Source of the DNA: Luteibacter anthropi
GTDB taxonomy: Bacteria; Pseudomonadota; Gammaproteobacteria; Xanthomonadales; Rhodanobacteraceae
DNA length: 64,000 nucleotides
Assembly: GCF_011759365.1 (NCBI RefSeq)
Contig: NZ_JAARLZ010000006.1
Coordinates: forward strand, 124,001-188,000
Reading direction: 5' to 3'
A program made the translations under genes and the position numbers. Of the stretch, positions 19,077 to 28,128 are shown piece by piece (the first letter of the stretch is position 1; each line of letters begins with the position of its first letter). Below the pieces are notes generated by a model, which saw only the letters and a list, made by a program, of their open reading frames with translations, ran no database searches and had not been told where the DNA came from.

Positions 19077-20017
19077 CGACCAATGGCATGACCCTGGACT
19101 ACGACAGCTTCGGTTCCGAAGACAATGAAGCCATCCTGCTGATTTCCGGGCTTGGCGCGCAGAGGATCCGCTGGAGTGATGCGTTCTGTGAGCGCCTTGT
19201 CGGGAAGGGTTTTCGTGTGATCCGCTTCGACAATCGCGATGCAGGATTATCCACGCATCTGTCCCGGCATCCGGTTCCCGATTTCGCAGCACTCGCTGCC
19301 GCAGCGGCAGCGGGGAAACGTCCGGACGTGCCATACACACTGCACGATATGGCAGCCGATGCCATCGGGCTGCTCGATGGCCTGTCGATCAAGAAAGCGC
19401 ATGTCGTGGGCCGTTCCATGGGCGGCATGATTGCCCAGCTCATGGCGGGAACACGGCCCGATCGCGTCCGCTCGCTCACCTCGATCATGTCGAGCACGGG
19501 CAATCCTTCGTTGCCGCAGACCGCGCCCGACGTCATGGCTTTGATGATGCGTCCCGCGCCCCATCCATCGGAAGACGAAGCAGGTTATCTCGCGCACAGC
19601 AGTGCCTTCGCCAGGCGCATCGCAAGCACGAACCGATCGTTCGACGAAGAGGCTCATCGAAACGTCGTGCGCGAAGAACTTCGTCGTGCGTATGATCCGG
19701 CGGGTTTTGCACGCCAGATCGCGGCGATTGCCGCGACCGGCGATCTTCGCCCCGGGAATGCCGCTATCCGCGCGCCGACCCTTGTCATCCACGGCAGCGC
19801 CGATCCGCTGATTCCGCCGGCGTGCGGCGCCGATACGGCGGCGTCCATCCCCGGCGCGGAGTTCATGCTGATCGACGGCATGGGGCACGACCTGCCTGTG
19901 GCGCTGCACGACGACATCGTCGCCGCCATCGTGCGCACGGCGCATCGTGACCGCGTGGATGACAGCACGAACCATGTCCTCAGTGGTCGCCACCCGGCAC
20001 CCGCGCAATCACCTTGA
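19064..20017 (+). CDS. Alpha/beta hydrolase
   Basis: 317 residues with the nucleophile elbow GRSMGG, acid Asp in HGSADPLIP and His in DGMGHDLP, in the correct order and spacing for the esterase/lipase superfamily. An oxyanion segment LISGLGAQ lies near residue 30. It overlaps the preceding DUF1330-like gene and its 3' end overlaps the convergent ridA-like gene by 38 bp. Substrate unknown. Confidence 0.88.
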   Translation: MAGMTTNGMTLDYDSFGSEDNEAILLISGLGAQRIRWSDAFCERLVGKGFRVIRFDNRDAGLSTHLSRHPVPDFAALAAAAAAGKRPDVPYTLHDMAADAIGLLDGLSIKKAHVVGRSMGGMIAQLMAGTRPDRVRSLTSIMSSTGNPSLPQTAPDVMALMMRPAPHPSEDEAGYLAHSSAFARRIASTNRSFDEEAHRNVVREELRRAYDPAGFARQIAAIAATGDLRPGNAAIRAPTLVIHGSADPLIPPACGADTAASIPGAEFMLIDGMGHDLPVALHDDIVAAIVRTAHRDRVDDSTNHVLSGRHPAPAQSP

Positions 20018-20381
20018 TCTCGAAGCGGAAGCCGTACAGCCAGGTCACGCCCACCGCCGTGAGTGTGGGGTGGGGGGCTTCACCCCAGTAGGCCGGAAGG
20101 GTGTCCCAGATCGCCTGGAAGGTGTCCTGGGGATCGACCATGAAGATGGTCACGTCCACCACGTCGTCGAACGAGCCACCGGCAGCTTCAAGAATGGCAT
20201 TGAGGTTGTCGAAGGCGAGCCGTACCTGGGCCTTCAGCTCCGGCTCGGGCGAACCGTCCTCCAGACTGCCTACCTGGCCGGAGACAAACAGAAACCCGTT
20301 GGAGCGGATGGCCGGTGAGTAACGATTGCGTTCATAGAGGGCCTGGCGGCCGAGGGGAAAGACGACGTCGCGATGCTGCAT
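19980..20381 (-). CDS. RidA/YjgF-family enamine/imine deaminase-like protein
   Basis: 133 residues; SPAIRSNGFLFVSGQVG and the strand VDVTIFMVDP are the usual RidA motifs. The conserved arginine of true RidA would be near the loop at about residue 110, where the sequence (PTLTAVGVTWL) differs, so this is a divergent member. AAGGA precedes ATG 20381. Divergent from a LysR gene, which may regulate it. Confidence 0.82.
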   Translation of the reverse strand: MQHRDVVFPLGRQALYERNRYSPAIRSNGFLFVSGQVGSLEDGSPEPELKAQVRLAFDNLNAILEAAGGSFDDVVDVTIFMVDPQDTFQAIWDTLPAYWGEAPHPTLTAVGVTWLYGFRFEIKVIARVPGGDH

Positions 20382-20520
20382 GGGTATTCCTTCATGGGTC
20401 CGCATCCGGACCGGTTGTGGCGATGAAGGCAATCTAGGTGCCAGCCCGGAGGGGATAAACAGGCAATTCTGTCCATCACCGTTTGTAGAATGCGGACAAT
20501 CGAAAACACCCGGAGGCCCG

Positions 20521-21417
20521 ATGGATCGTTTCGACGCAATGCAGGCCTTCGTCCGCGTGGTGGGCACCGGCAGTTTCACCCGTGCGGCCGAAAGCCTGCA
20601 CATGAGCAAGACCACGGTGACCCAGCTCGTGCAACAGCTGGAAGCGCGTTTGCGCGTAAAACTGCTCAATCGCACCACGCGCAAGGTGAATGTCACCGCC
20701 GACGGCGCCTTGTACTACGAGCGCGCCATGCGCCTGCTGGCCGATCTGGACGACGCAGAAACCAGTCTTTCCAGCGCTTCGACGTCGCCACGCGGTCGGC
20801 TTCGGGTGGATGTGCCAAGCCCATGGGCCCGCATGGTCCTGATTCCCTCGCTGCCGGCCTTCCATGCGCGCTATCCAGACATCCAGCTGGACCTGGGCGT
20901 CAGCGACCGGATGGTCGACCTGATCGATGAGAGTGTCGACTGCGTGGTACGTGGTGGTGAGCTTGTCGATCAGTCACTGATGGCAAGGCGACTTGGGGAC
21001 CTGCAACTGGGCGTCTTCGCAGCGCCAGCGTATCTCGTGCGCGCTGGCGTGCCCGCGCATCCGACGGACCTGGAAGACACCCATCATCGTATCGTTGGGT
21101 TTCGATGGGCTCGCAGCGGCAAGCCCTTTCCCTATGCCATGCATCGCGGGGAGGAGCACGTAAAGGTACATGGCCGGTACGTGCTTTCAGTGGACGATGG
21201 CAACGCTTACCTTGAAGCCGGGCTGGCCGGCATGGGGGTGCTCTGGCTACCCGGGTATATGGCGCAAGCAGCCGTGACGCGAGGCGACCTGATGCCGTTG
21301 TTCGAGGACTGGCGACTCGATGCCATGCCCATGTACGTCGCCTTTCCCCCCAATCGTCATGTCAGCGCGAAACTCCGGGTCTTCATCGACTGGGTTTCGC
21401 AACTGCTGCCACGTTAA
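20521..21417 (+). CDS. LysR-family transcriptional regulator
   Basis: 298 residues. The N-terminal winged helix (FVRVVGTGSFTRAAESLHMSKTTVTQ) is followed by a periplasmic-binding-protein-like effector domain (SPRGRLRVDVPSPWARMVLIP). GGAGG precedes ATG 20521. It belongs to the CrgA/DsdC-like broad subgroup common in proteobacteria. Likely controls the divergent RidA-like gene or itself through the 139-bp shared intergenic region. Confidence 0.92.
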   Translation: MDRFDAMQAFVRVVGTGSFTRAAESLHMSKTTVTQLVQQLEARLRVKLLNRTTRKVNVTADGALYYERAMRLLADLDDAETSLSSASTSPRGRLRVDVPSPWARMVLIPSLPAFHARYPDIQLDLGVSDRMVDLIDESVDCVVRGGELVDQSLMARRLGDLQLGVFAAPAYLVRAGVPAHPTDLEDTHHRIVGFRWARSGKPFPYAMHRGEEHVKVHGRYVLSVDDGNAYLEAGLAGMGVLWLPGYMAQAAVTRGDLMPLFEDWRLDAMPMYVAFPPNRHVSAKLRVFIDWVSQLLPR

Positions 21418-21421
21418 TTGA

Positions 21422-21697
21422 TCAGCGTGCGTCGTGGACGGGCGCATGCAGCTCTGCAACCGGGTCGTTCTCGTCGGTCGGGGGCGCTGCACAACGAACA
21501 TTTCCCAGGTCGTTGCGCAGGGTCTTGATCCCTTCGAGAAAGGCCCGCCCCAGCTTGAGGGGAGGCCTTGCCGGATCGATTGTCGCCAAGGTATCGCCCA
21601 TGCCCGGCTTCCTCATCATCGTGCCTGGAAAATAAGCACCAACCATAGGAGAGGCAAGTATCCACAAGATGCGGACGGAACGTGAAATGAATTTCAT
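21422..21697 (-). CDS. Hypothetical small protein
   Basis: 91 residues; a short hydrophobic N-terminus (SVRILWILASPMVGAYF) may be a signal anchor. There is no clear ribosome site and no recognised family. It is convergent with the LysR gene with a 4-bp gap. It may not be a real gene. Confidence 0.35.
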   Translation of the reverse strand: MKFISRSVRILWILASPMVGAYFPGTMMRKPGMGDTLATIDPARPPLKLGRAFLEGIKTLRNDLGNVRCAAPPTDENDPVAELHAPVHDAR

Positions 21698-21738
21698 ATA
21701 GGTGAAAACTTTTCGTTTCGACGTCCGATGGTGAAAGA

Positions 21739-22728
21739 TCAGTTGACCGCGTTATCCAGTGGCAGGCGCATGTCGATCACCATGGCGCCATCGCCATCGC
21801 ACGGCTTTTCGTGGTTGAAATAGGTAAGCATCAGCCGCCGGCCAGACACCGACACGGTGTACGGCACCCGGCCCCGGGGAATGAGGTGGCTGAGATCCTC
21901 GAAGCGGCCTCGCTGAAAATCCTTCCAGGAGCGCCACGAGATAAGCCGCATGGCGTCGGGGTCTTTTCCCTGGGCATACGATGTCGTGAAGTAATTGGTG
22001 GCGAAGTAACGGCCGTTTGCCTTCGTAACACTATTGAGGACGAGTCCGCTCAGGCCGTATGCACCAGCCGCATAATCGTTCTCGTTGCGACGGGAGTGGA
22101 TGATGGTGTACTTGGCGTGGGCAAAATCATCGATGCGGATCATGCTTCCGCGGCTGGAATTGGCTACGTAGACATGATCTTCCATCAGGGACAACGAGCG
22201 CGCGTAGTTCATGTCGGCGAACGGAAAGCTCATCTCCTCGAACGGGCCTGACAGGCTCTTGAACCGGATCAACCGACGACTGCCGTCCAGCAGGTACACA
22301 TACTTGGAGACGGGATCGATCACGAGGTCATGAGGCCGGTTGAGGGCCTTTCCGTTGATGTTGCTGATGCTTTTGGGGCGGTCTGCCGTCAGTGAATCCA
22401 GCGAGAGGATCGCGTTGGATTCCGTATCCGCCGTGATGTAGCCACCCCATGGCGCCGGGTAAATGGTATGTGCGCCCTTGAGCGTGACATGCGAAGACTT
22501 CCAGCCATCTCCCTTGTTGAAGAGGAACCGATGGCCTTTATAGTCGGAAATGATGTCCGTCCGACCTACCCGGGAATACTGGGTAGGCCAGCAGAGGGGG
22601 CCCATTTTGTGCGGGGGCTTTACAGGTGTCGCATCGAAGCGATCGGCACCTACGGTCAGGGTGGATGTGGCCAGGGCAGGCAGAGACATGCCCAGAAGGC
22701 ATGCGGGCACCACAAGTTGACGGACCAT
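21739..22728 (-). CDS. Exported beta-propeller (NHL/SMP-30-like) protein
   Basis: 329 residues with a signal peptide (cleavage near ALATS). The mature sequence has repeating strand blocks typical of propeller blades (RPHDLVIDPVSKYVYLLDGS, ARSLSLMEDHVYVANSS). Such proteins bind ligands or act as lactonases, but the metal-site residues cannot be assigned by eye. Monocistronic. Confidence 0.7.
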   Translation of the reverse strand: MVRQLVVPACLLGMSLPALATSTLTVGADRFDATPVKPPHKMGPLCWPTQYSRVGRTDIISDYKGHRFLFNKGDGWKSSHVTLKGAHTIYPAPWGGYITADTESNAILSLDSLTADRPKSISNINGKALNRPHDLVIDPVSKYVYLLDGSRRLIRFKSLSGPFEEMSFPFADMNYARSLSLMEDHVYVANSSRGSMIRIDDFAHAKYTIIHSRRNENDYAAGAYGLSGLVLNSVTKANGRYFATNYFTTSYAQGKDPDAMRLISWRSWKDFQRGRFEDLSHLIPRGRVPYTVSVSGRRLMLTYFNHEKPCDGDGAMVIDMRLPLDNAVN

Positions 22729-23054
22729 ATGGCCTCAGAAAGTCATTTTGGTTGGGGCGCCCGTGGACAGCAGCATATCGCTGTTTTCGTGTCATTTTGA
22801 TGTTGTTTGTTAAAAAATCCATTACAGAAGTTTAATGATTGGGGCGTTCCCCCCGCCCAGGCCCGTTGTCGGCCGGGTGCCTGGTTCCGGGCAGGGGCAA
22901 TAACCTGCGTTTGAAGAAGATCGCGGAGCATTCGCGTGCGACAGCATGCAAGCCCTGGCTGGCACAGTCGCGACAGCATGCAAGCCCTGGCTGGCACAGT
23001 CGCGACGGATGAGACCTCGCTACTTCAGCATGGCCGCCTTCTGATGGAGGCCAT
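22729..23054. other. Intergenic region with no gene seen
   Basis: About 325 bp between divergent genes. It contains an AT-rich stretch near 22790-22840, possibly promoter, and the two-copy tandem repeat at 22939-23002. The ribosome site GGAGG (about 23046) belongs to the next gene. Confidence 0.5.
22939..23002. repeat. Two perfect tandem copies of a 32-bp unit
   Basis: The unit begins CGACAGCATGCAAGCC and ends CACAGTCG. Copies 22939-22970 and 22971-23002 are identical. There is no spacer between copies, so this is not a CRISPR. It may be a slippage product or a small dispersed repeat. Confidence 0.8.
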
Positions 23055-23294
23055 ATGCAGGACACCATTTACTTCGTCCAGGGATTTCGCGCCGCCGATG
23101 GCCAGCGGAGTCGCTTCACGGCACTTCCCGGGTTTGCCTGCGGCAGCGCCGACCAGGCCCGGCATCGTGTTGAGACCCTGGGCGCCACGTGTGACGGAGT
23201 GATCGCCTGGTGTCAGCAGGCTGATCTGGCCACGGGCGAATACGGAGCGCCTGTGCTCTTGCAGCGCCTCGGGAATGTGCCCGATCTGAGGTGA
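23055..23294 (+). CDS. Small conserved-looking hypothetical protein
   Basis: 79 residues starting MQDTIYFVQGFRA, with a good GGAGG site upstream. A compact alpha/beta composition and two cysteines (FACGS, WCQQ). The repeated 32-bp unit lies just before it. Family not recognised. Confidence 0.6.
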   Translation: MQDTIYFVQGFRAADGQRSRFTALPGFACGSADQARHRVETLGATCDGVIAWCQQADLATGEYGAPVLLQRLGNVPDLR

Positions 23295-23312
23295 CGCCTG
23301 TCCCGGGAGGCT

Positions 23313-23573
23313 TCAGCCAATCAGCCCGAATGAACCGCCCCACTGAAAGATCTGGCGAGCGAACAGCAATCCGGGAATGCTGCCGACGAGGCAGATAGGG
23401 GCGGCGAGCTTGCCCAACCCCCAGGCGGTCGACACCTGCAAGCCGCAAGTGTGGAGCAGGAAGGGCAGAAGCAGCACGACACCGCATGTGGCCAGTATGC
23501 CGACGACTGCGCCGGCATACCGGATTCTCGGGGCGATCGACGCGCGAACCGGATCAGGATCTCGGAAGACCAT
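23313..23573 (-). CDS. Small integral membrane protein
   Basis: 86 residues with two hydrophobic segments (about 19-42 and 52-72) and a short charged N-terminus. Function unknown. Convergent with the preceding gene and with a separate promoter region facing the hydrolase gene. Confidence 0.5.
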   Translation of the reverse strand: MVFRDPDPVRASIAPRIRYAGAVVGILATCGVVLLLPFLLHTCGLQVSTAWGLGKLAAPICLVGSIPGLLFARQIFQWGGSFGLIG

Positions 23574-23776
23574 GGGGCACCTGCGATGTGTCGTGTGGCC
23601 TCATGATACGCCGCGGTCGTTTTGGGTACAGCGGGCAGGGTCGAGGCCTGGGTTATCCAGGCTTTTCGTGTCGGAGCAGTTGGCTCGATGACTCCGAGAT
23701 GGCTGGGATTGACGATGAAGGGAATATTATATAGCTTTTGGGGAATATGGAATTTCCTTATATGAAGGCATCCGAT

Positions 23777-24604
23777 ATGAACAGCTCCAGTCACACCTCC
23801 CAGCTTCTGAGGCTCGATACCGCCCAGGGCGGCATTGCCTATGAAGTGGCTGGCGATGGTCCTCTGATACTTTGTGTGCCCGGCATGGGCGAGCTGCGTT
23901 CGAGCTACCGGAAGATCGTCCCCCGGCTGCTGGAGGCGGGTTATCGCGTCGTCCTGATGGATCTGCGCGGCCATGGCGATAGCGACGCCACCTTCAGTGC
24001 TTATGGCGACGAAGCCACGGCGGCCGACATGGTTGCGCTCATCACCCGGCTTGGTGGTCCGGCGCTGATCGTCGGCAATTCGATGGCGGCGGGATCGGCG
24101 GTGCTGGTGGCGGCCACGCGTCCGGAACTCGTCAGCGGCCTGGTGCTGATCGGAGGCTATGTACGCGACCCCCGCGTGAGTCCGGTCATGCGTGCGGTGA
24201 TGCGAGTTGCCATGGCACCGCTGTGGGCCGCGGCGACATGGAAGGCCTTCCTGCCGAAGCTTTACGCAGGCGCGAAACCCGATGATTTTGCCGACTACCT
24301 CGGCAAGGTCGTGGCCGCATTGAAGCGGCCAGGTTACGCGCGAGCGCTTTCGCTCACGACCCGGACACGTCACAAGGCAGCAGAGGAGGCGCTGCCGAAG
24401 GTCACCGCACCGGCACTGGTCCTGATGGGCGAACTCGACCCGGATTTCCCTGATCCGCAGGCCGAAGCGACCTGGACTGGTACGGCGCTTTCCGCCGAAG
24501 TCGTCATGGTTGCGGACAGTGGACACTATCCGCAGTCGCAGCAGCCGACCCTGGTTGGTGACATGATCGCGCGATTTGCAGACAGGGTGACCCACCGTGC
24601 CTAG
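23777..24604 (+). CDS. Alpha/beta hydrolase (second)
   Basis: About 275 residues. Oxyanion region LILCVPGMGELRSSYR, DLRGHGDSD strand, nucleophile Ser in GNSMAAGS (a variant elbow), acid in MGELDPDFP and His in DSGHYPQ. The start is uncertain among ATG 23747, 23762 and 23777; the last has the best spaced GAAGG. Its stop overlaps the following TetR gene by 8 bp, so the two form a regulator-enzyme operon. Confidence 0.85.
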   Translation: MNSSSHTSQLLRLDTAQGGIAYEVAGDGPLILCVPGMGELRSSYRKIVPRLLEAGYRVVLMDLRGHGDSDATFSAYGDEATAADMVALITRLGGPALIVGNSMAAGSAVLVAATRPELVSGLVLIGGYVRDPRVSPVMRAVMRVAMAPLWAAATWKAFLPKLYAGAKPDDFADYLGKVVAALKRPGYARALSLTTRTRHKAAEEALPKVTAPALVLMGELDPDFPDPQAEATWTGTALSAEVVMVADSGHYPQSQQPTLVGDMIARFADRVTHRA

Positions 24605-25205
24605 GGCTGGCCTCACTCACGAACGCGTCGTATCGGAAGCCGGGCAGTTTGCCGATGCCGTCGGTTTGGAAGCGGTGACGATATCGGCACTGGCGGCACG
24701 CCTGGGCGTTGCCCAGCCTTCCTTGTACAAGCATATTTCCAGTGTCCAGCATCTGAATCGCTCCATCGCATTAAGAGCACTTTCGGAACTTGCCGTCGTG
24801 CTTTCCCGCGCTGCCATCGGTCGCTCTCGCGGTGATGCAGTGCTTGCGCTTTGCTCAGCCTATCGAGAATGGGGCAGGGCACATCCAGGCCGGTATGCAT
24901 CCCTGCAGCGGGCGCCCGTTCCGGGGGACACGGAAATGACCACGGCGGCAAATGAACTCGCCGGAATTTTTCTTTCCGTGTTCTCTGGCTACGGCCTGGA
25001 TGGTGACGATGCGATCGATGCCTTGCGAGCATTGCGTTCGGCGCTGCACGGATTCGTTACCCTTCAGGAGCTTGGCGGATTCGGTCTTCCCGTCGATGTG
25101 GACCGTAGTTTTCATCGTATGGTCACGGCTTTTGAGGCTTCGCTTCCCATGTGGCTATCCGCCGGTACGCAATCATCCCGGTCCGCCGTATTACCCGTAG
25201 CCTGA
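24597..25205 (+). CDS. TetR-family transcriptional regulator
   Basis: 202 residues. An N-terminal helix-turn-helix (TISALAARLGVAQPSLYKHI) is followed by a helical TetR_C (WHG-type) ligand domain. GTG start within the preceding hydrolase gene. It probably controls the hydrolase operon and responds to that enzyme's substrate. Confidence 0.88.
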   Translation: MPRAGLTHERVVSEAGQFADAVGLEAVTISALAARLGVAQPSLYKHISSVQHLNRSIALRALSELAVVLSRAAIGRSRGDAVLALCSAYREWGRAHPGRYASLQRAPVPGDTEMTTAANELAGIFLSVFSGYGLDGDDAIDALRALRSALHGFVTLQELGGFGLPVDVDRSFHRMVTAFEASLPMWLSAGTQSSRSAVLPVA

Positions 25206-25216
25206 GTGGAGTTTGC

Positions 25217-25417
25217 ATGGATATAAGCGCTCAGGAATCGACTACTCGCACCCGCACCGTTCGGATCGATATGTTGCAGATGGCCGCGACCAGCTGGTGC
25301 ATGGTCGCGGCGCTCCGACAGCTGTTTTTCGGGACGTGTATCGTCGCCACGGTAACAGGGTACGGTGCTTACCGCGCAAGCGTGGGGATGTGGATACCTG
25401 CCATGCGCGCGACGTAA
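25217..25417 (+). CDS. Hypothetical small protein
   Basis: 66 residues with one hydrophobic segment (LFFGTCIVATVTGYGAYRA). GGAG stands six bases before ATG 25217. No family recognised; the coding case is weak. Confidence 0.3.
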   Translation: MDISAQESTTRTRTVRIDMLQMAATSWCMVAALRQLFFGTCIVATVTGYGAYRASVGMWIPAMRAT

Positions 25418-25521
25418 CGCCTGCCGCCTCCATTCTGGGGCGCGGACATTATCTTCCCCCGCAGGCAGCGCGGCGCCGCAGGTACAGTAACGGGATACGG
25501 GCTTGGGAAGAGGAGCCATAA

Positions 25522-25950
25522 ATGGCTGAGAATATCGATATCGTCGTTACCGACGATCCGGGTGAGGATATCCTGGCGCAGATTTCCGGGGCACTCGATG
25601 AGTTCAACATAGCGTCTACGGGCATCGCAGATCGAAAGCCACTTGCCGTCCTTGCTATCGACCCTGAAACAGGCCAGGTGCAAGGCGGAGTTACCGGCCG
25701 CACCTCGCTCGGCATGCTTTTTATCGATCTTTTCTATCTTCCGGCGCATTTGCGAGGGAGTGGTTTAGGCAGCCGAATGCTCGCAGCGATGGAGGCCGAA
25801 GGTCGACGCCGTGGTTGTTGCTCGGCCGTGCTGTACACGATTACGTTCCAGGCGCCCGAATTCTATCGGCGCCATGGCTGGGTCGTGTTTGGTGAGGTGT
25901 CGTGCCACCCCGAGGGGACAGCACGCATTTTTCTTCGCAAGGACTTGTGA
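25522..25950 (+). CDS. GNAT-family N-acetyltransferase
   Basis: 142 residues; the acetyl-CoA-binding segment LFYLPAHLRGSGLGSRML has the R-G-x-G-x-G/S signature, and the C-terminal FYRRHGW motif is typical. GAGGAG precedes the ATG. Substrate unknown. Confidence 0.85.
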   Translation: MAENIDIVVTDDPGEDILAQISGALDEFNIASTGIADRKPLAVLAIDPETGQVQGGVTGRTSLGMLFIDLFYLPAHLRGSGLGSRMLAAMEAEGRRRGCCSAVLYTITFQAPEFYRRHGWVVFGEVSCHPEGTARIFLRKDL

Positions 25951-26029
25951 AATCCACCCTTGCCGGCCGCTCCTCGTTGTATTCACGGCGCCAATTTTCG
26001 GAATTACCGACGGCAAGGAAGAGGGCGGC

Positions 26030-26626
26030 TTAATGTTGCTTGATCAGGCTATGCCTTCCAAGCGGGCCTCGGAACTGCTGCAGCAAACCACCTTCGGCGA
26101 GACGACCCAGGATGATGGGGCTGAAGCCAAGTGAGATAACGAGCGACGCAACCTGTATGTTGGCATCGTGATGGTCACCTGAAATGAAAATCACGCGATG
26201 ACCATAACGCAGGCTCGGATCTTCTGCGAGCACTGGAGCGGGTAGCGTATTGAAAGCCTTGACGACCTTGGCGCCGTTGAATTGCGCTGCCACAACCTGG
26301 CTGGATGGCCGACCGCCAAGATCCATTGGCGTGAAGCCTGGGAAGTCGATCGCGTTGGTGGCATCCACTATGATCTTGTCGGCCCAATGACTGCGTAGTT
26401 CAGCGACATCACCAATGGCTCCGAACGGCACCGCAAGGATGATCACTTCGGCATCTAGCGCGTCGGTGACGTCCACGGAATTCACGATCGGAGCGAGCGC
26501 CTCCAGTTCACTTTGAACCGAAGCTGGCCCGCGACGATGTGTGATGAGGGCTTTAATCTTGCCGCGCGCAAATTGCTTGGCAAGGGCGCCCCCGAGGGCG
26601 CCTGCTCCGATGATGGCATAGCTCAT
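26030..26626 (-). CDS. NADPH-dependent F420 reductase-like / NAD(P)-binding protein
   Basis: 198 residues starting MSYAIIGAGALGGALAKQF, a GxGxxG Rossmann motif. AVPFGAI and KVVKAFNTLPA are the family motifs of the F420:NADP oxidoreductase-like group found in bacteria that lack F420. Last gene of a minus-strand set with DoxX and pirin genes, divergent from a LysR regulator. Confidence 0.85.
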   Translation of the reverse strand: MSYAIIGAGALGGALAKQFARGKIKALITHRRGPASVQSELEALAPIVNSVDVTDALDAEVIILAVPFGAIGDVAELRSHWADKIIVDATNAIDFPGFTPMDLGGRPSSQVVAAQFNGAKVVKAFNTLPAPVLAEDPSLRYGHRVIFISGDHHDANIQVASLVISLGFSPIILGRLAEGGLLQQFRGPLGRHSLIKQH

Positions 26627-26670
26627 GAGGTGTAACCCGATAGATTATCGACGGAATGTATGGGTGAAGA

Positions 26671-27111
26671 TCATTTGCGCGGCTTATTGTCGAGACTGAG
26701 CGGGCCCGCGCCATTGACGGTCAGCAGCAGGAAGGCGCCCGTGATCGATACATTCTTCATGAACATGATCATCTGCACCTGGTCGGAAAAATTGGTGTGA
26801 AAAAAAATGCCCGTCAGCAGAGTAAAGCCTGCCAGAAGTAAAGAAACGATTCGTGTTCTCCAGCCGAGCATGATGGCGATGGACCCGAATACTTCGGTGA
26901 TGATCACCAGTGGGAGTACGGCGCCGGGTACGCCGACGGAGGTCATGTAGCCTGCGGTAGCGGCATAGGCCGTGATCTTGCCGATGCCTGAAAGCAGGAA
27001 TAGTCCCGCGATCAGCACACGACCAAGCAATTCGGCAGCGCTCTTGATCGTAAGCCTCGATTTGGCGGCCGTGTTGTTGAAGTTGGAAACGGTTTCGATC
27101 TTGGTGCTCAT
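26671..27111 (-). CDS. DoxX-family membrane protein
   Basis: 146 residues, four hydrophobic helices; RVLIAGLFLLSGIGKI and the later FHTNFSDQVQMIMFMKNVSITGAFLLL are the DoxX signatures. Usually associated with stress or redox response. 44 bp before the NAD(P)-binding gene and 48 bp after the pirin gene, so probably one operon. Confidence 0.88.
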   Translation of the reverse strand: MSTKIETVSNFNNTAAKSRLTIKSAAELLGRVLIAGLFLLSGIGKITAYAATAGYMTSVGVPGAVLPLVIITEVFGSIAIMLGWRTRIVSLLLAGFTLLTGIFFHTNFSDQVQMIMFMKNVSITGAFLLLTVNGAGPLSLDNKPRK

Positions 27112-27159
27112 GAGGGGTCTCTCATCGGGATGGGTAGGTCATTGGATGGGCGCGGGTAT

Positions 27160-28032
27160 CTATTTCAGGCGTCCCGTCGCACGCAGCTCCCGACCGATTC
27201 GTGCGATTTCCGCTTCACCTTGGGCGAGTGCGTTAACGTTGGTGTGGACGGAGTACTTGCCTGTTACCAGAGGATAGGGATGCTTTGCGGCGGCGCCCAA
27301 TACGAAGGACAAGTCGTCATCGGCGACTACGTCGATGGCGTGATTGGATTCTTCAAAGATAACGAGGTCGCCGGCAGCAAGGCTCTCAGGCAGCGAGGTC
27401 GAGCCCTTATGCAGCGCGAGCCAAGCTACGGTCTGGTTCGGATTCGGCTCAAAGCGCCAGTGCTGACCGGCCTTCAGGCGAACATGCAGATAGGTGATAC
27501 CCGTCGGAGCGCGAATCGGGCTGTTCGCGCCCTGGTAGTGTCCGAGCAACACCCGTACCGGACCGACGACAGGCACGTCTTCCGGCGCAATATTCTGGCT
27601 TTCGGGTGCGCCGTTTTCCATTTCTGGCGGCAGCGTTACCCACAGCTGGAAGAATTCCAGTGGCGTCGTGCCGACGATATGACCGTCGTGCCACACACCG
27701 CCCGCGGCCCTCATCCACTCCAGCCCACCAGTCTGCACCTCGCCCTGCTTTCCGGTCGTATCTTCGTAGGCCGCGCGACCTTCCAGCACGGCGGTCAACG
27801 TGGCGATGCCTGAGTGCGGGTGAATACCGAACAAGGGATTGGCCGATGGCGGCACCACGCCGGTATCAAGGAAAACAAAGGGCTTGATCCACTGGCCGAG
27901 ATCGGAAGGGCTGACCAGGCGAGTAATGGGGCCGTGCTGATAGCCGCTTGTAATCGTGCGGATTTTTCGCGGATGGCTGGCAAGCTCGCCGGCCGGTTCG
28001 GGACGGTATAGGAATGAAGTATCAGCGGTCAT
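27160..28032 (-). CDS. Pirin-family bicupin protein
   Basis: 290 residues. The N-terminal cupin has the metal motif FGIHPHSGIATLTAVLEG (HxH), plus WMRAAGGVWHDG as in pirin; a C-terminal cupin (about 170-285) lacks clear metal ligands. Some pirins act as quercetinases or redox-linked regulators. First gene of the operon, divergent from LysR 28129. Confidence 0.9.
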   Translation of the reverse strand: MTADTSFLYRPEPAGELASHPRKIRTITSGYQHGPITRLVSPSDLGQWIKPFVFLDTGVVPPSANPLFGIHPHSGIATLTAVLEGRAAYEDTTGKQGEVQTGGLEWMRAAGGVWHDGHIVGTTPLEFFQLWVTLPPEMENGAPESQNIAPEDVPVVGPVRVLLGHYQGANSPIRAPTGITYLHVRLKAGQHWRFEPNPNQTVAWLALHKGSTSLPESLAAGDLVIFEESNHAIDVVADDDLSFVLGAAAKHPYPLVTGKYSVHTNVNALAQGEAEIARIGRELRATGRLK

Positions 28033-28108
28033 GAGGGCACCCTCGTCTACGATGGGCGAAGCCTAGGTGCTGGTGCTGCATCTGAATAGGCTATATATTT
28101 CGATGCAA

Positions 28109-28122
28109 TCCATCGTTATGGA
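28109..28122. promoter_or_regulatory. Short dyad in the LysR-pirin intergenic region
   Basis: TCCAT-CGTT-ATGGA is a perfect 5-4-5 inverted repeat 7 bp before the LysR start. Its position is right for LysR autoregulation, with the pirin promoter on the other side. Short enough to be chance. Confidence 0.35.
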
Positions 28123-28128
28123 CGATAC

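Noticed and set aside
22939-23002. CRISPR array
   Set aside because: Only two adjacent copies with no spacer; no cas genes in the window.
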